Source: Phycisphaerales bacterium
Lineage (GTDB): Bacteria > Planctomycetota > Phycisphaerae > Phycisphaerales > SM1A02
Length of the DNA stretch: 64,000 nucleotides
Assembly: GCA_014238125.1 (NCBI GenBank)
Contig: JABABS010000026.1
Location: 1-64,000, forward strand
Direction of reading: 5' to 3'
The notes under the pieces are model-generated. The model was not told the origin of the DNA. It saw nothing but the letters and a program-made list of their open reading frames with translations, and searched no databases. Position 1 is the first letter of the stretch; each line of letters begins with the position of its first letter. The position numbers and the translations under genes were made by a program. Positions 9,183 to 19,304 of the stretch are shown one piece after another.

Positions 9183-9964
9183 TTGCAACATCTGTTCTTG
9201 CTGCTGTGCTTTGTGCACAGGGTACAAACCTAGATACCGATGTTGCAACACTTCGGTTTGGTGCATGGCTCCCAAGGCTTGGTGGCACGGTTACTGATGG
9301 AGGAGGCGCAATTGATTTTGAAACAAATATTGATCTTCGCAGTAGAGAAGACGTCGTTCTTGTTGAGTTTGAACTGAGACCAGTCGAACAACTCACGCTC
9401 TCTTTAACAGCGTTTGATTTTTCAACAACTGGAAACGGTTCTTTTGTTGGAAACAAAACGTTTGGTGGCGTAGCTTTTAATGACGGAGATTTATGGAACG
9501 GGAAAACAAACATGCAAAGTGTTTCCGCTGAAGCTGCGTGGGATTATTGGCAGCCATATCCACGTGGCGGTGACACGATGTTCACATTGAGCCCGGTTGT
9601 TGGTGTTCAGTGGTATGGAACAAGTTTTGATTTACTAAACGACACGTCCGCGCTATCTGTCAATCATGACAACTCGTGGCTTGCTGTCTATGGGGGAATC
9701 CGGTTTGATTTGGGTTGGGATACGAGGCAAAAAATTAGTTGGATCGACTCTTTTTCGATGGGCGCAGAATTCACAGCAGGCGCACTCCTAGGAAATGACG
9801 GTGGGTCACTTTGGGCCGTTCAAGCCGGCGTCGCACTTGAGTTTAGGGAGGGTTTTTCGGGATATTTTGGATATCGCCTAAGGGAAATGAACGGCGAGGA
9901 TGGTGAATATATCTTTGACGCGGGGTTGCAAGGCGTTTACGCTGGAGTGCAGTTCCGATTCTAG
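9179..9964 (+). CDS. Putative outer-membrane beta-barrel protein
   Basis: Signal-like N-term, alternating-residue strands, C-terminal ...GVYAGVQFRF ending in Phe; ATGA overlap with purM. Confidence 0.6.
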   Translation: MIATSVLAAVLCAQGTNLDTDVATLRFGAWLPRLGGTVTDGGGAIDFETNIDLRSREDVVLVEFELRPVEQLTLSLTAFDFSTTGNGSFVGNKTFGGVAFNDGDLWNGKTNMQSVSAEAAWDYWQPYPRGGDTMFTLSPVVGVQWYGTSFDLLNDTSALSVNHDNSWLAVYGGIRFDLGWDTRQKISWIDSFSMGAEFTAGALLGNDGGSLWAVQAGVALEFREGFSGYFGYRLREMNGEDGEYIFDAGLQGVYAGVQFRF

Positions 9965-10002
9965 TGTGAACCCCTCTCTTTCTAACCTCGTACTTAATAC
10001 AC

Positions 10003-10845
10003 ATGCGTGCTTCTGATAAACCTTCAAACAAATATCGCCGAGCAAAAATGCGGAACGTGCTTTTTACAAGTGGTCCAAATAAAATAACTCGCGGTCGATT
10101 ATTTCGGAAACACTTCGATCAACGGATCGATATAAAACGTGTAGAAATTTCAACTCCATTGTGGCCAAAAGAACTTGATGGCCTTCGGATAGGACACATT
10201 AGTGATTTTCATCTTGGTGATTTAATGCCAATGGACCGGGCACTCGCGGCGGTACAAATGTTGAAAGACGAAGAGCCAGACATTGTTGCATGTACAGGAG
10301 ACGTTGTTGACTTAAACGCGCTTGGCGCCGCGCCCCTGTTTAATGCAATGGCAAATATAAAAGCACCCCTTGGGACCATGTTAGTACTGGGGAATCATGA
10401 CGAACTTGATTGTGTTTCGACTATAAGTAACATGGCCCTCAACAGTGGTGTTTCGTTACTTCGCGATGGTCGCTGCACAATCAATTACAACGGTTCGAAA
10501 CTGCATGTTGCGGGCATCGATTGGGCTAAGTCACAAAAAAAGTGTTCTGCAAAAGTTGATCGGGTTTGCAGGGATGAAACGCACCTACTGTTGTCACATA
10601 ATCCAAAAGCGTTTCAAGGAGCAGCGCAGCACAATATTCCACTCACTCTTTCGGGTCATACACATGGGGGACAACTTGCTGTGCGAGATAAACCTGATGC
10701 CAATCTAGCTGTTGCCCACAAGCGTTCACACGGGCTCTATGACATGGGCGACAGTCGCCTGTTTGTCACAGTCGGTGTGGGTGCATGGTTTCCACTGCGA
10801 ATCAATTGCCCAGCCGAAGTCGCAATTCTAACTATTCACTCATAA
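10003..10845 (+). CDS. Metallophosphoesterase (YkuE/YaeI-like)
   Basis: HISDFHLGD, CTGDVVD, LGNHDE, LLSHNP, LSGHTHGGQL. Confidence 0.92.
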   Translation: MRASDKPSNKYRRAKMRNVLFTSGPNKITRGRLFRKHFDQRIDIKRVEISTPLWPKELDGLRIGHISDFHLGDLMPMDRALAAVQMLKDEEPDIVACTGDVVDLNALGAAPLFNAMANIKAPLGTMLVLGNHDELDCVSTISNMALNSGVSLLRDGRCTINYNGSKLHVAGIDWAKSQKKCSAKVDRVCRDETHLLLSHNPKAFQGAAQHNIPLTLSGHTHGGQLAVRDKPDANLAVAHKRSHGLYDMGDSRLFVTVGVGAWFPLRINCPAEVAILTIHS

Positions 10846-10871
10846 TAAACCGTGTAATGTCGAGCATGGTT

Positions 10872-11471
10872 TTATTGGAGAAGGGGAAGAATTTTTCTCA
10901 ATGCAACACTGCGGTGTGATCGAGCATTTTTTGCTTCTTCAGACAACTCGGCGCTTGTCAAACCAACATCTGGTAAGAATAGAAGTGGGTCGTACCCAAA
11001 GCCGTTCACGCCACGAGGAGTTTTTGTAATCAAACCCTCAAAACTACCTTCAGACTCTGCGACAATGGTGCCGTCTGGGTCCGCAACACAAAGCGCACAA
11101 ATAAACCTCGCCGCAGATTCCTTCTCTATGGTTTTCGAAAGTTTTTCTAGCAACAACGTGTTGTTTGCTGCATCACGCTCTTTACGAGTTGTGCCAACCC
11201 CCGCATATCTTGCGGAGTAAATTCCCGGTTCGCCGTTAAGTGCATCAACAACCAAACCAGAATCGTCGGCCATGCAACGCTTTCCTGTGTATTTGGCGTA
11301 GCCGACTGCTTTTAACCTGGCATTTCCTGCAAAAGTATCTGCATCTTCAACGGGTTCATCTAATAATCGCTCTGTTTCATTTAAACCAACAACTTGAATA
11401 CCTTGCAACCCTAAAATTGCTTGTACTTCTTCAAGTTTATGTGAATTAGATGTTGCTAGAAGAATGTTCAT
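10872..11471 (-). CDS. rdgB: XTP/dITP pyrophosphatase (RdgB/HAM1)
   Basis: MNILLATSNSHKLEEVQAIL, ADDSGLVVDALNGEPGIYSARYAG, GFGYDPLLFLPDVGLTSAEL. Confidence 0.95.
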   Translation of the reverse strand: MNILLATSNSHKLEEVQAILGLQGIQVVGLNETERLLDEPVEDADTFAGNARLKAVGYAKYTGKRCMADDSGLVVDALNGEPGIYSARYAGVGTTRKERDAANNTLLLEKLSKTIEKESAARFICALCVADPDGTIVAESEGSFEGLITKTPRGVNGFGYDPLLFLPDVGLTSAELSEEAKNARSHRSVALRKILPLLQ

Positions 11472-11811
11472 CACCAAATGACGCGGTAATGTTACTGCGT
11501 ATTCCCCCGCGACCCTTCCATGAGGTTTTAACTTCCAACCAGCTCGGCTGCATGCTTGCAACGAGATCGTCTCTGATTTGATTTGTCACGGCTTCATAAT
11601 AAATGCCTTCATTACGAAATGATTGAAAATATAATTTCAAACTTTTTAATTCTACGCAACAATTTGCGGGTTCATATCGCAATGTAATAACCCCAAAGTC
11701 TGGATGACCTGTCACTGGACAAACAGATGTGAATTCTTCGTTTATATGCTCAATTAAAAAAGGAGTCTTCGTTGGGGATTCAAAAGTTTCTAATAGTGAT
11801 GGGTCTGGCAT
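11446..11811 (-). CDS. queF: 7-cyano-7-deazaguanine reductase
   Basis: FTSVCPVTGHPDFGVITLRYEPANCCVELKSLKLYFQSFRNEGIYYEAVTNQI. Confidence 0.95.
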   Translation of the reverse strand: MPDPSLLETFESPTKTPFLIEHINEEFTSVCPVTGHPDFGVITLRYEPANCCVELKSLKLYFQSFRNEGIYYEAVTNQIRDDLVASMQPSWLEVKTSWKGRGGIRSNITASFGDEHSSSNI

Positions 11812-11813
11812 TT

Positions 11814-12821
11814 TTATAAACCATATCGTAAAACAAGAGTAATAACCTTGGGTTGATCAGGGTTTATTGAGAGTGATTTTCTAAAAGCATTTCTTGCGTC
11901 TTCATAGGATCTAGTGCTTTTTCGATCGCCTAACAACCAAGAGTTTAATGCGTTCACGCCGATGCCATTCATGGCACGCCAGTTTTCTTCATCAAATTCA
12001 ACGGCGGTGATGTAAGCATTACTCGAAGACGTGTAATCACCAAGCCTAAACTGAGCCCAGCCGAGTTGTTCATAAGAACCACTAGATGGGTCAACACGGA
12101 CAAGTTGCTCTGTTGTATTGACAACTTCGCTATACCTTTTTTCTTGTGTAAGCAAGTAGATGATGTTTCGCATCAATTGAGGAGACGGTTCATTCATCAT
12201 TTCAGAAGCAGCGATATACTCGGCAAGCGCCTCATCCATTCTTCCAAGCAGTTGGTATGTTGCTGCAAGTGTAATGTGTGCCGGCGCTTCTTCTCCGCAC
12301 ATATCAACTGCGCGTTGTGCAAAAACTACCGCACTCTTAGGGCGACCCATTTGTAAATACGTTGTAGCAATATTGAGATTAGCACCAACGTCCTCTGGTT
12401 CAATGGTAAGCGCTCGATGGTATGCACGTATTGCTTCGACAAACCGTTTCATCATTTGCAACGAAACGCCGTGTCCATACTGTGCATCAAAATTACGCGG
12501 AGCGAGTTTTGCCGCTCTTGCAAAAACGGGTTCTGCTTGATTCCATTCTTTTTTTGCCAAATACAAATCCCCTATTCCGACAAACGCGTCGGTCGCCACA
12601 GGGTTGTCTTCTAACACTTCCTTAAAGAGCCGCATTGCTTCGTCATAGTCACCGTAAGAAACAGCAATCTCGGCAGCAGTAATCGTCACTTCTTGTTGTG
12701 TAGTTATCTCAACAATATTTACCACAGAATTACTGTCACCTTTCGGTGCAATTGCATGACAGCTCGCAAGTATGGAAACGAGCATAGACATGAGCAGGGG
12801 CTTGGGAACTTTACAAAGCAT
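11814..12821 (-). CDS. TPR-repeat lipoprotein
   Basis: Lipobox ILASCHA plus several tetratricopeptide repeats. Confidence 0.85.
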   Translation of the reverse strand: MLCKVPKPLLMSMLVSILASCHAIAPKGDSNSVVNIVEITTQQEVTITAAEIAVSYGDYDEAMRLFKEVLEDNPVATDAFVGIGDLYLAKKEWNQAEPVFARAAKLAPRNFDAQYGHGVSLQMMKRFVEAIRAYHRALTIEPEDVGANLNIATTYLQMGRPKSAVVFAQRAVDMCGEEAPAHITLAATYQLLGRMDEALAEYIAASEMMNEPSPQLMRNIIYLLTQEKRYSEVVNTTEQLVRVDPSSGSYEQLGWAQFRLGDYTSSSNAYITAVEFDEENWRAMNGIGVNALNSWLLGDRKSTRSYEDARNAFRKSLSINPDQPKVITLVLRYGL

Positions 12822-12851
12822 AGGGGTGGGTAGGGTACCTAGAATGAGGCT

Positions 12852-13778
12852 CTATCGTCGTTTTCTTGCCTTTGGCTGCATAGATCTCAGTTTTGCGATA
12901 TTCACCATATCCATCAATTTGCCTTGCTTATTTTCCTCTTTTGATGTTTCTAAAATTTTTGGGACATCACGAAATCGCGTGTTTTTTACAATCGCCTCAA
13001 AGCAAGAGAGCCCACAGGCTCCTTCGCCAATATGGGCGTGCCGATCCTTCCGAGAACCAACTTCGCCAATTGAATCGTTAAAGTGAAATACTTTAATGTT
13101 CTCCAAACCAGCAATTTCCTCGAATTGCTGAATAACTTCCTCTGCTTTTTTGTTCGTTCGCAAGTCGTATCCGGCGGCCGTAACGTGGCACGTGTCAAAA
13201 CAAAATGCAATTCTTTCTGGATCAGACACTTCATTTCTAATAATTGCAAGATGTGTAAAGCTATAACCGAGATTCGTGCCAGACCCCACTGTTGTTTCAA
13301 GACAAATTTTTGTGTTGTAATTTGGCAACTCTTTGTGAAGTATGTCTATTGATTTCGCAATTCGTTTGAGTCCCAACAACTCCTCTTTTGTAGGATTGCC
13401 ATGGAGATTGTTTTTGTCGGTTGTTTTTCTTGGTGTACCAAGTCGTGCCCCGGGGTGAGAAACAAGTGATGGAATGTGAAGACGTTCACATCGCTCTAAT
13501 TCTTCTCTTTGCAGAGCAATAGATTTGTTTCGAGAATCTATTTCTGGTGAAGCAAGGTTTACGAGATAACTATTATGGCTTACAACCCTATTTGTGTAGT
13601 CCCAACCATTATCTTGTAATTGCGCAAGCCAAACTTCAACATCTTCGTTTTTCAATGGTTTGGTTTTCCACTGACGTTGGTTCTTTGTAAAAACCTGCAC
13701 ACAGTCCATGCCTTGTTCTTTTGCGGCAACAAGCGCGTTTTGCATGCCCCCGGCAATAGAAAGGTGTGAACCAAACAA
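12852..13778 (-). CDS. nfo: Endonuclease IV (AP endonuclease)
   Basis: MFGSHLSIAGGMQNALVAA, QVFTKNQRQW, VSHNSYLVNLAS, CLETTVG, CFDTCHVTAAGYD, VFHFNDS, DRHAHIGEG. Confidence 0.96.
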   Translation of the reverse strand: MFGSHLSIAGGMQNALVAAKEQGMDCVQVFTKNQRQWKTKPLKNEDVEVWLAQLQDNGWDYTNRVVSHNSYLVNLASPEIDSRNKSIALQREELERCERLHIPSLVSHPGARLGTPRKTTDKNNLHGNPTKEELLGLKRIAKSIDILHKELPNYNTKICLETTVGSGTNLGYSFTHLAIIRNEVSDPERIAFCFDTCHVTAAGYDLRTNKKAEEVIQQFEEIAGLENIKVFHFNDSIGEVGSRKDRHAHIGEGACGLSCFEAIVKNTRFRDVPKILETSKEENKQGKLMDMVNIAKLRSMQPKARKRR

Positions 13779-13790
13779 TACGATGGATTC

Positions 13791-14273
13791 TTATGCAGAA
13801 ATAGAGCGGTCAAACTCTAATAACGCTGCTGGGTTCGTACCAACCATGCGTATTTTGGCGAGGTTGTCTCTAGCAGTTACTTCCTCTTCGACCTGCTCAG
13901 TGATGAACCACTGAAACGCAACCTCAATGTGCCACGCAGATTCTTCACGAGCCAAGCTGAAAATTTTAGTGATCTGCCCAGTGACACGTTGTTCATGTGC
14001 TAGCGCTCCTGCAAAAACGGATTCTGAGTTTTCGAAATCTGTTGATGGGCTAGGTGGACTTTTTAGCGTGATGGATAAATCCCACTCATTCAAAAACCCC
14101 ACTATTTTCATAGCGTGTTCGTGCTCTTCGGTGGCCTGTTTTCTAAACCAACTTGCCAAGCCCTGTAAATTTTCTCGCTCAAACCAAAACGACATCGCAA
14201 GATATTGCATTTCAGCACCAAGCTCATTGGTGATTTGTTCATTCAGTAATTGTTGGAGTTGTTCGCTTGCCAT
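13791..14273 (-). CDS. Ferritin-like iron-storage protein
   Basis: ITNELGAEMQYLAMSFWFERENLQGLASWFRKQATEEHEHAMKIVGFLNE; ATG at 14273. Confidence 0.92.
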   Translation of the reverse strand: MASEQLQQLLNEQITNELGAEMQYLAMSFWFERENLQGLASWFRKQATEEHEHAMKIVGFLNEWDLSITLKSPPSPSTDFENSESVFAGALAHEQRVTGQITKIFSLAREESAWHIEVAFQWFITEQVEEEVTARDNLAKIRMVGTNPAALLEFDRSISA

Positions 14274-14284
14274 AATTAGTTTCC

Positions 14285-16249
14285 TTAGTGAGTCGCGTGT
14301 ACACCAAGAAGCGATGCAGCGGTTTTTGTAATATCCGTGTAGTGCAATCCACACATTCTGAGGATTGACTCTGGGGTACGTGCTGATTTTGGAATTCGTT
14401 TTACAAACATTTGTTTCACCGTAAACGCGTCACCAGAAGTAGTACACGCGTCGGCGACTGCTGAACCAAGCCCAGCGCCATAATTATCTTCAACCACCAA
14501 AATATTTCCATTGTTTTCATTTGCAAGATCCAACAGGCGGTTTTCGTCAAATGGAAGACTATACAAATCAAGCAATGTTGCATCAATACCCATACGGTCG
14601 AGTTCTTCTAGCGCCTTGTTGCATTCGTGCACCATATAGCCGGCGGTCACAATCAAAAGATCGCGACCTTCTGTTAGAACTTCCATGCCACCAAGTTCAA
14701 ATTCTGTGTTTTGATCGTAAATCATCTCTACTTCTGGGCGGAAGGTGCGGAGGTAACAAGATCCTTGGTGTTCTGCCATTTTGATTGTAAGTGCGTACGC
14801 GGCCCACGCATCAGAAGGTTGAAGAACGTAACACCCTGGGTTTCCGTGATGATCCTTCATAGTTCCGAAACTTCTAAACCACGCAACATCTGGCAACGAC
14901 ATTTGGCTTGGTCCATCTGCAGCGAGTGAAATACCACTGTGGGAACCAACGACCTTGAGATTCGCTCCAGAGTTAATCGCCATTTCAATTTGATCGTACC
15001 CACGAGTAATGAACTTTGAAAAAGTTGAGCAAAATGGTATTTTTCCAGCAGCACTTAAACCAACGCCTACCGAATACATGTTTTGTTCAGCAATTTTGCA
15101 CTCAACGAATCGGTTATTCAATTCAGAATCGTTACCAAATGCATTACTGAAGGTTGAATTACTCACATCTGCATCAACTGCCCACACATTTTCGTGTGTA
15201 TGACCAAGTGCTCGCAACGCTATGCCATACGCGCGGCGTGTTGCCAGTTTTCCTGATTGCAAAACCGATGTCATGTCCCACTTTGCCATTGCTTCACGGA
15301 ACGTCATTGCAGTTGGTGTTGGAGCAGAATCTGTTGCCGCTTTTGGAGGTTCTGGTATTGCAATAGATTGTGTAGTCATTGACGATGTTAGTTTAATGCC
15401 GGTTTGTCGAAGTTCTGCGAGCGCATGTTCAAGTTCTTTGCCGGCAACGGGTTTGCCGTGCCAATTTCCACCTTGTAACATGGGTACACCCCAACCCTTA
15501 ATTGTTTTTGCAACGATGGCCATGGGTTGCGTGCGACCATTGGTGTTAAATCGATCGATAGCTTCTTTTATCGCTTCTGGACTATGTCCATCAATACAGG
15601 CGACTTCAAAACCAAACGCCTCAAGTTTCGCGGTCATTCGCTCGGGAGATTGTTGTTTACTCACTTCGCCCGCTTGACCGTATTGGTTGCAGTTGAAAAT
15701 TGGAAGCACATCAACAAGCGCTTCGTCCATAATAAAATCGAGTGCTTCGGTTATTTGGCCTTCTCGTGATTCGCCATCACCAATAATGCAGTACACCTTG
15801 CGACCTGTTTCGTCCGCGCGTGCTGCAAGCCCTAGACCAGCCGCAACAGAAAGTCCTTGACCGAGAGACCCCGTAGCTGCGTCAAAAAATCGAACACCCT
15901 CTTCTGGATTTGGGTGCCCATCAAGGGGCGAGTCGTCTACCCGCAGTGTCTTCAGGTGCTCGGGGGTAAGTTGAATCGGATCACCGTTCCACTCGACTAT
16001 TGCGCCGATGTCTGCGAGTGCGGCGTAAACAACAGGAACTGCGTGACCCTCAGATAGTACAAGACGATCAGATGTTGGGTTTGTTGGGTCATTTGGTAAC
16101 CACCGCATCGTTCGATACATCAAATTAGTTACGAGATGGCCAATGCTCAGTGCTGATGTTGGGTGTCCGCTACCGGATTCGGCACACATTTCTAGAGACA
16201 TTGCACCTAATTTAATGGCTCTTGCATGAATTTCTGCTTCATAAGACAT
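14285..16249 (-). CDS. tkt: Transketolase
   Basis: SGHPTSALSIGHL, LSEGHAVPVVYAAL, GSLGQGLSVAAGLGLA, IGDGESREGQ, TKFITRGYDQIEMA-type C-terminal half. Confidence 0.93.
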   Translation of the reverse strand: MSYEAEIHARAIKLGAMSLEMCAESGSGHPTSALSIGHLVTNLMYRTMRWLPNDPTNPTSDRLVLSEGHAVPVVYAALADIGAIVEWNGDPIQLTPEHLKTLRVDDSPLDGHPNPEEGVRFFDAATGSLGQGLSVAAGLGLAARADETGRKVYCIIGDGESREGQITEALDFIMDEALVDVLPIFNCNQYGQAGEVSKQQSPERMTAKLEAFGFEVACIDGHSPEAIKEAIDRFNTNGRTQPMAIVAKTIKGWGVPMLQGGNWHGKPVAGKELEHALAELRQTGIKLTSSMTTQSIAIPEPPKAATDSAPTPTAMTFREAMAKWDMTSVLQSGKLATRRAYGIALRALGHTHENVWAVDADVSNSTFSNAFGNDSELNNRFVECKIAEQNMYSVGVGLSAAGKIPFCSTFSKFITRGYDQIEMAINSGANLKVVGSHSGISLAADGPSQMSLPDVAWFRSFGTMKDHHGNPGCYVLQPSDAWAAYALTIKMAEHQGSCYLRTFRPEVEMIYDQNTEFELGGMEVLTEGRDLLIVTAGYMVHECNKALEELDRMGIDATLLDLYSLPFDENRLLDLANENNGNILVVEDNYGAGLGSAVADACTTSGDAFTVKQMFVKRIPKSARTPESILRMCGLHYTDITKTAASLLGVHATH

Positions 16250-16495
16250 ATTCGCGATTTCCTTCCGTGGGAGGCGTGGGGGGTTCCGTACTTTGCTTAG
16301 AAAATACCTGCAAATATTGCTTTTCTACAGGAACCTACAGTATCGCATGGCACGCTATTTTGTTCAATAGGAAAGTGCAAAAAAAGGCAAATGTTCGGGA
16401 GAATATTTGAATCTCTTGGTACACTCACCTGTGTGGGTGCGGTTTAGATTATGAACTGCTTTTTTGTGGATTAACCTGGTGAAGGAAAAAGAGAA

Positions 16496-17632
16496 ATGAC
16501 GGTAAAACAAGCAACAAATTTGAAAGCTATATGTGAACGTGATGCACTTGTCGAGGCAATGTCTCTGATAGCTGGTGTTGTTGCTACAAGAACCCCAACC
16601 CCTGCGTTGCAGTGTGTTCGGATTACCGGCCAGGATGGTCACCTAAAACTCGCCGCAACTGATGCTGAGGTGTCACTCACTCTCACGATTGACCGAGTCG
16701 ATCTTCAACAAGATGGAGACACACTTGTTCCCGCCGACAAGTTCTCGCAAATTGCCAAAAGTTGCGACGACCAAACAATCACGATTGCCAGCGATAGTGA
16801 ATCACTTCTGGTTAGGTCTTCAGACTCTCGATTCAAGGTTTTTGGTTTCCCAATTTCTGAATCACCAGAAATTCCAACATTTACCAGTGATGGCCCCGAC
16901 TTTACAATCGATGCTGCTCAGTTTCGCGGGATGATGGAACGAACTGTTTTTGCCGCAGCGTCTGATCACAGCAGATACGCAATCAACGGTGTATTAGTTG
17001 ATCGAACAGGAAAAACGCTACGGCTTGTTGCCACAAACGGACATCGCCTTGCGCTTGCAAGCGGTGTGTGTGATGGTGATAAAGAAAACCAACAATGCAT
17101 TGTTCCAACCAAAGCAATGGTACTTCTCCGGCGATTATTACACGACGAGGGCGTTGTCTCTGTAAAAGTTGATAGTGGTCGTGTTGTTTTTCACATCGAC
17201 GATGGAGCAAATAACACCGCAACCCTTTCGAGCAATCTGGTTGAGGGCACATTCCCACCATTTGAAGATGTAATTCCAAAAGATCTCGATCAAAAAGTTA
17301 CAATCAACACAGAAGGTCTCACTCGCGCGGTGCGTCGTGCACACTTGATGACCAATGAAGAATCTCGCGGTATTCGCCTCGTTTTTGATAACGATAAACT
17401 TGTGATTACAAGTCGCGCGCCAGAAACTGGTACGGCAGAAGTTGAAATACCAATCAGTGGTTTCACTGGCGAGAAAATGGAGATTGGATTCAACCCCGTG
17501 TACATCATTGATGCGCTCAAGGTTGTTGGGGCTGATGAAATTGTGATGGAACTCAAGCGATCTGATAAACCGGGCTTAATCAAAAGCGGTGGCAACTTCA
17601 CCTATGTCATCATGCCCGTAAGTTTGAAGTAA
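16496..17632 (+). CDS. dnaN: DNA polymerase III beta subunit (sliding clamp)
   Basis: DALVEAMSLIAGVVATRTPTPALQCVRI, SRYAINGVLVD, LVATNGHRLAL, ending NFTYVIMPVSLK. Confidence 0.94.
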   Translation: MTVKQATNLKAICERDALVEAMSLIAGVVATRTPTPALQCVRITGQDGHLKLAATDAEVSLTLTIDRVDLQQDGDTLVPADKFSQIAKSCDDQTITIASDSESLLVRSSDSRFKVFGFPISESPEIPTFTSDGPDFTIDAAQFRGMMERTVFAAASDHSRYAINGVLVDRTGKTLRLVATNGHRLALASGVCDGDKENQQCIVPTKAMVLLRRLLHDEGVVSVKVDSGRVVFHIDDGANNTATLSSNLVEGTFPPFEDVIPKDLDQKVTINTEGLTRAVRRAHLMTNEESRGIRLVFDNDKLVITSRAPETGTAEVEIPISGFTGEKMEIGFNPVYIIDALKVVGADEIVMELKRSDKPGLIKSGGNFTYVIMPVSLK

Positions 17633-17656
17633 TACACTCTTTGGGGGCGAATTTGC

Positions 17657-18376
17657 TTACAGACCCATAACACCAGGACCACGGCGAGGTTTACGACGCC
17701 CTTGTTTCTTATCTTTTTCACCACCCTTGGCATATTTCACACCGCAGCCCCAAGGTTTTACATAGTTAGGCTTTACCTCTTCTCCGTTTTGTAACTGGGT
17801 CACTACGCGAACAATGTGGGTTTCAGTATCTACGCCTTCTTTCCCGCGGGGGTCATTACTAAGGGCACCTTGATAAACCAAAACACCTTCCACATCAATC
17901 ACGAATACATGTGGTGTAGTTTTAGCGCCGTATGTATGACCGACCTCGCCGTCATAATCAATCAACATTGGAGTTCCAACTTCAATGTCTTCAAAAAACT
18001 TTGTGCCTGTTTCTACAATTTCTTCTTGTGGTCTATTCGCAGCTGAATTTACTGCAAGATACACAACATCTACATCCATTTTTCCAAACCGTTCAATTAC
18101 ATTTGGAATCAAACCAGAGTTCCAAATTCGTTTGGAATAAGGACACGTATCATCAAACCACTCAAGTACGACTACCTTTCCTTCATACTCTTTTAATGTG
18201 TGTGTTGTTTCCCACTGATCAACTAAAGAAAACGCGGGTGCGGCCTCACCAACTTTCGCGACTACCTTGTCTCTATCTTTTTTTGGCGAATTACCGCCTA
18301 TACCTGCTGGTTGTGCAATAACAGTTGTAGCAACAAAAGTTGCTGCGAGTAGTGTTGTTGTAAAAATGTTTTTCAT
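17657..18376 (-). CDS. Exported redoxin/peroxiredoxin-like thioredoxin-fold protein
   Basis: Signal peptide; VGEAAPAFSLVDQWETTHTLKEYEGKVVVLEWFDDTCPYSKR; TPHVFVIDVEGVLVYQGAL. Confidence 0.85.
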   Translation of the reverse strand: MKNIFTTTLLAATFVATTVIAQPAGIGGNSPKKDRDKVVAKVGEAAPAFSLVDQWETTHTLKEYEGKVVVLEWFDDTCPYSKRIWNSGLIPNVIERFGKMDVDVVYLAVNSAANRPQEEIVETGTKFFEDIEVGTPMLIDYDGEVGHTYGAKTTPHVFVIDVEGVLVYQGALSNDPRGKEGVDTETHIVRVVTQLQNGEEVKPNYVKPWGCGVKYAKGGEKDKKQGRRKPRRGPGVMGL

Positions 18377-19242
18377 TGTTTTAGTCTTCTCTTAAAATAG
18401 GGTTTGGTTTCGCTGTCTACCATAATTGTAACGGTGTAACTGGGGTCTGCTGTGTTTCGACCAAACGTCAGCAATCCTGTAATTTCAAGTGGATTTCCGC
18501 CGGTGTTAATTGTATTGAGTGTAAGTGGAACGGAAAGCACAAATGCGTCGTTCGTAAAAATATATCTTTCGTTTTCAACAAAACGAACGCCTGGCTTTTC
18601 TATTCCCAAAAAACCAACATGATGTTCTGTTGAACTTCCAGATATTTTTAGTAGGTTTCCAACGAGCCGAACGCTGAAACTCTCAAGGTCTGCAAGAGAT
18701 TTTGGTAATAACAGTTGCCACCTATCTAGTGATTTGCTTTTTCGAAGAGGTCCCTCTTCCCACGCGCGAACCGAAACCGTAAGTGTAGTTTTGTTTTCAC
18801 CCTGTACACAACTTTTCTTACACGCAAGCCATGATGTTATCACTTGAAAATCGGCGCGTCCGTCGAGTGTTGAAGTTGGCGCGGTGACGGGAACAAAAAT
18901 CGCCGCCTGTTTTGTATAACCAAACGTCGTGCCCTCTACTGTTTTAAAAATTTCTGGTCTAGGAAAGATTGGTTGCCCGACCGTGTAGCCTTCGGGTGCG
19001 GATATTTGAATCTCGGTTGGGGCGCCACTGTCACCTGGGTTTTCCCAATATGTATGCCAGCCAGCGTCCGCTGTAATTGCAACGATAATATGGAATTCCT
19101 GAGCTGGGCCAATCCAACCCACGTCGGTTGAAACTTCCACGGATGCATGTCCCTTAATGCCCGCATCTTCTCCAAATGGCAGAAACAGCGGCGGGGGCGA
19201 TGCGTAGGTTGTAAACATTGTTGAAAGCAAAATTGCCAGCAT
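18373..19242 (-). CDS. Stand-alone DsbD N-terminal-domain-like protein
   Basis: ADAGWHTYWENPGDSGAPTEI, SWLACKKSCVQGE; 4-nt overlap with the redoxin gene. Confidence 0.75.
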   Translation of the reverse strand: MLAILLSTMFTTYASPPPLFLPFGEDAGIKGHASVEVSTDVGWIGPAQEFHIIVAITADAGWHTYWENPGDSGAPTEIQISAPEGYTVGQPIFPRPEIFKTVEGTTFGYTKQAAIFVPVTAPTSTLDGRADFQVITSWLACKKSCVQGENKTTLTVSVRAWEEGPLRKSKSLDRWQLLLPKSLADLESFSVRLVGNLLKISGSSTEHHVGFLGIEKPGVRFVENERYIFTNDAFVLSVPLTLNTINTGGNPLEITGLLTFGRNTADPSYTVTIMVDSETKPYFKRRLKQ

Positions 19243-19304
19243 GCATAAAACTCCTCTGTGTTACACCTTACAACGAGCGAGAGAGTGGTGTATTCTGCCA
19301 ATTA

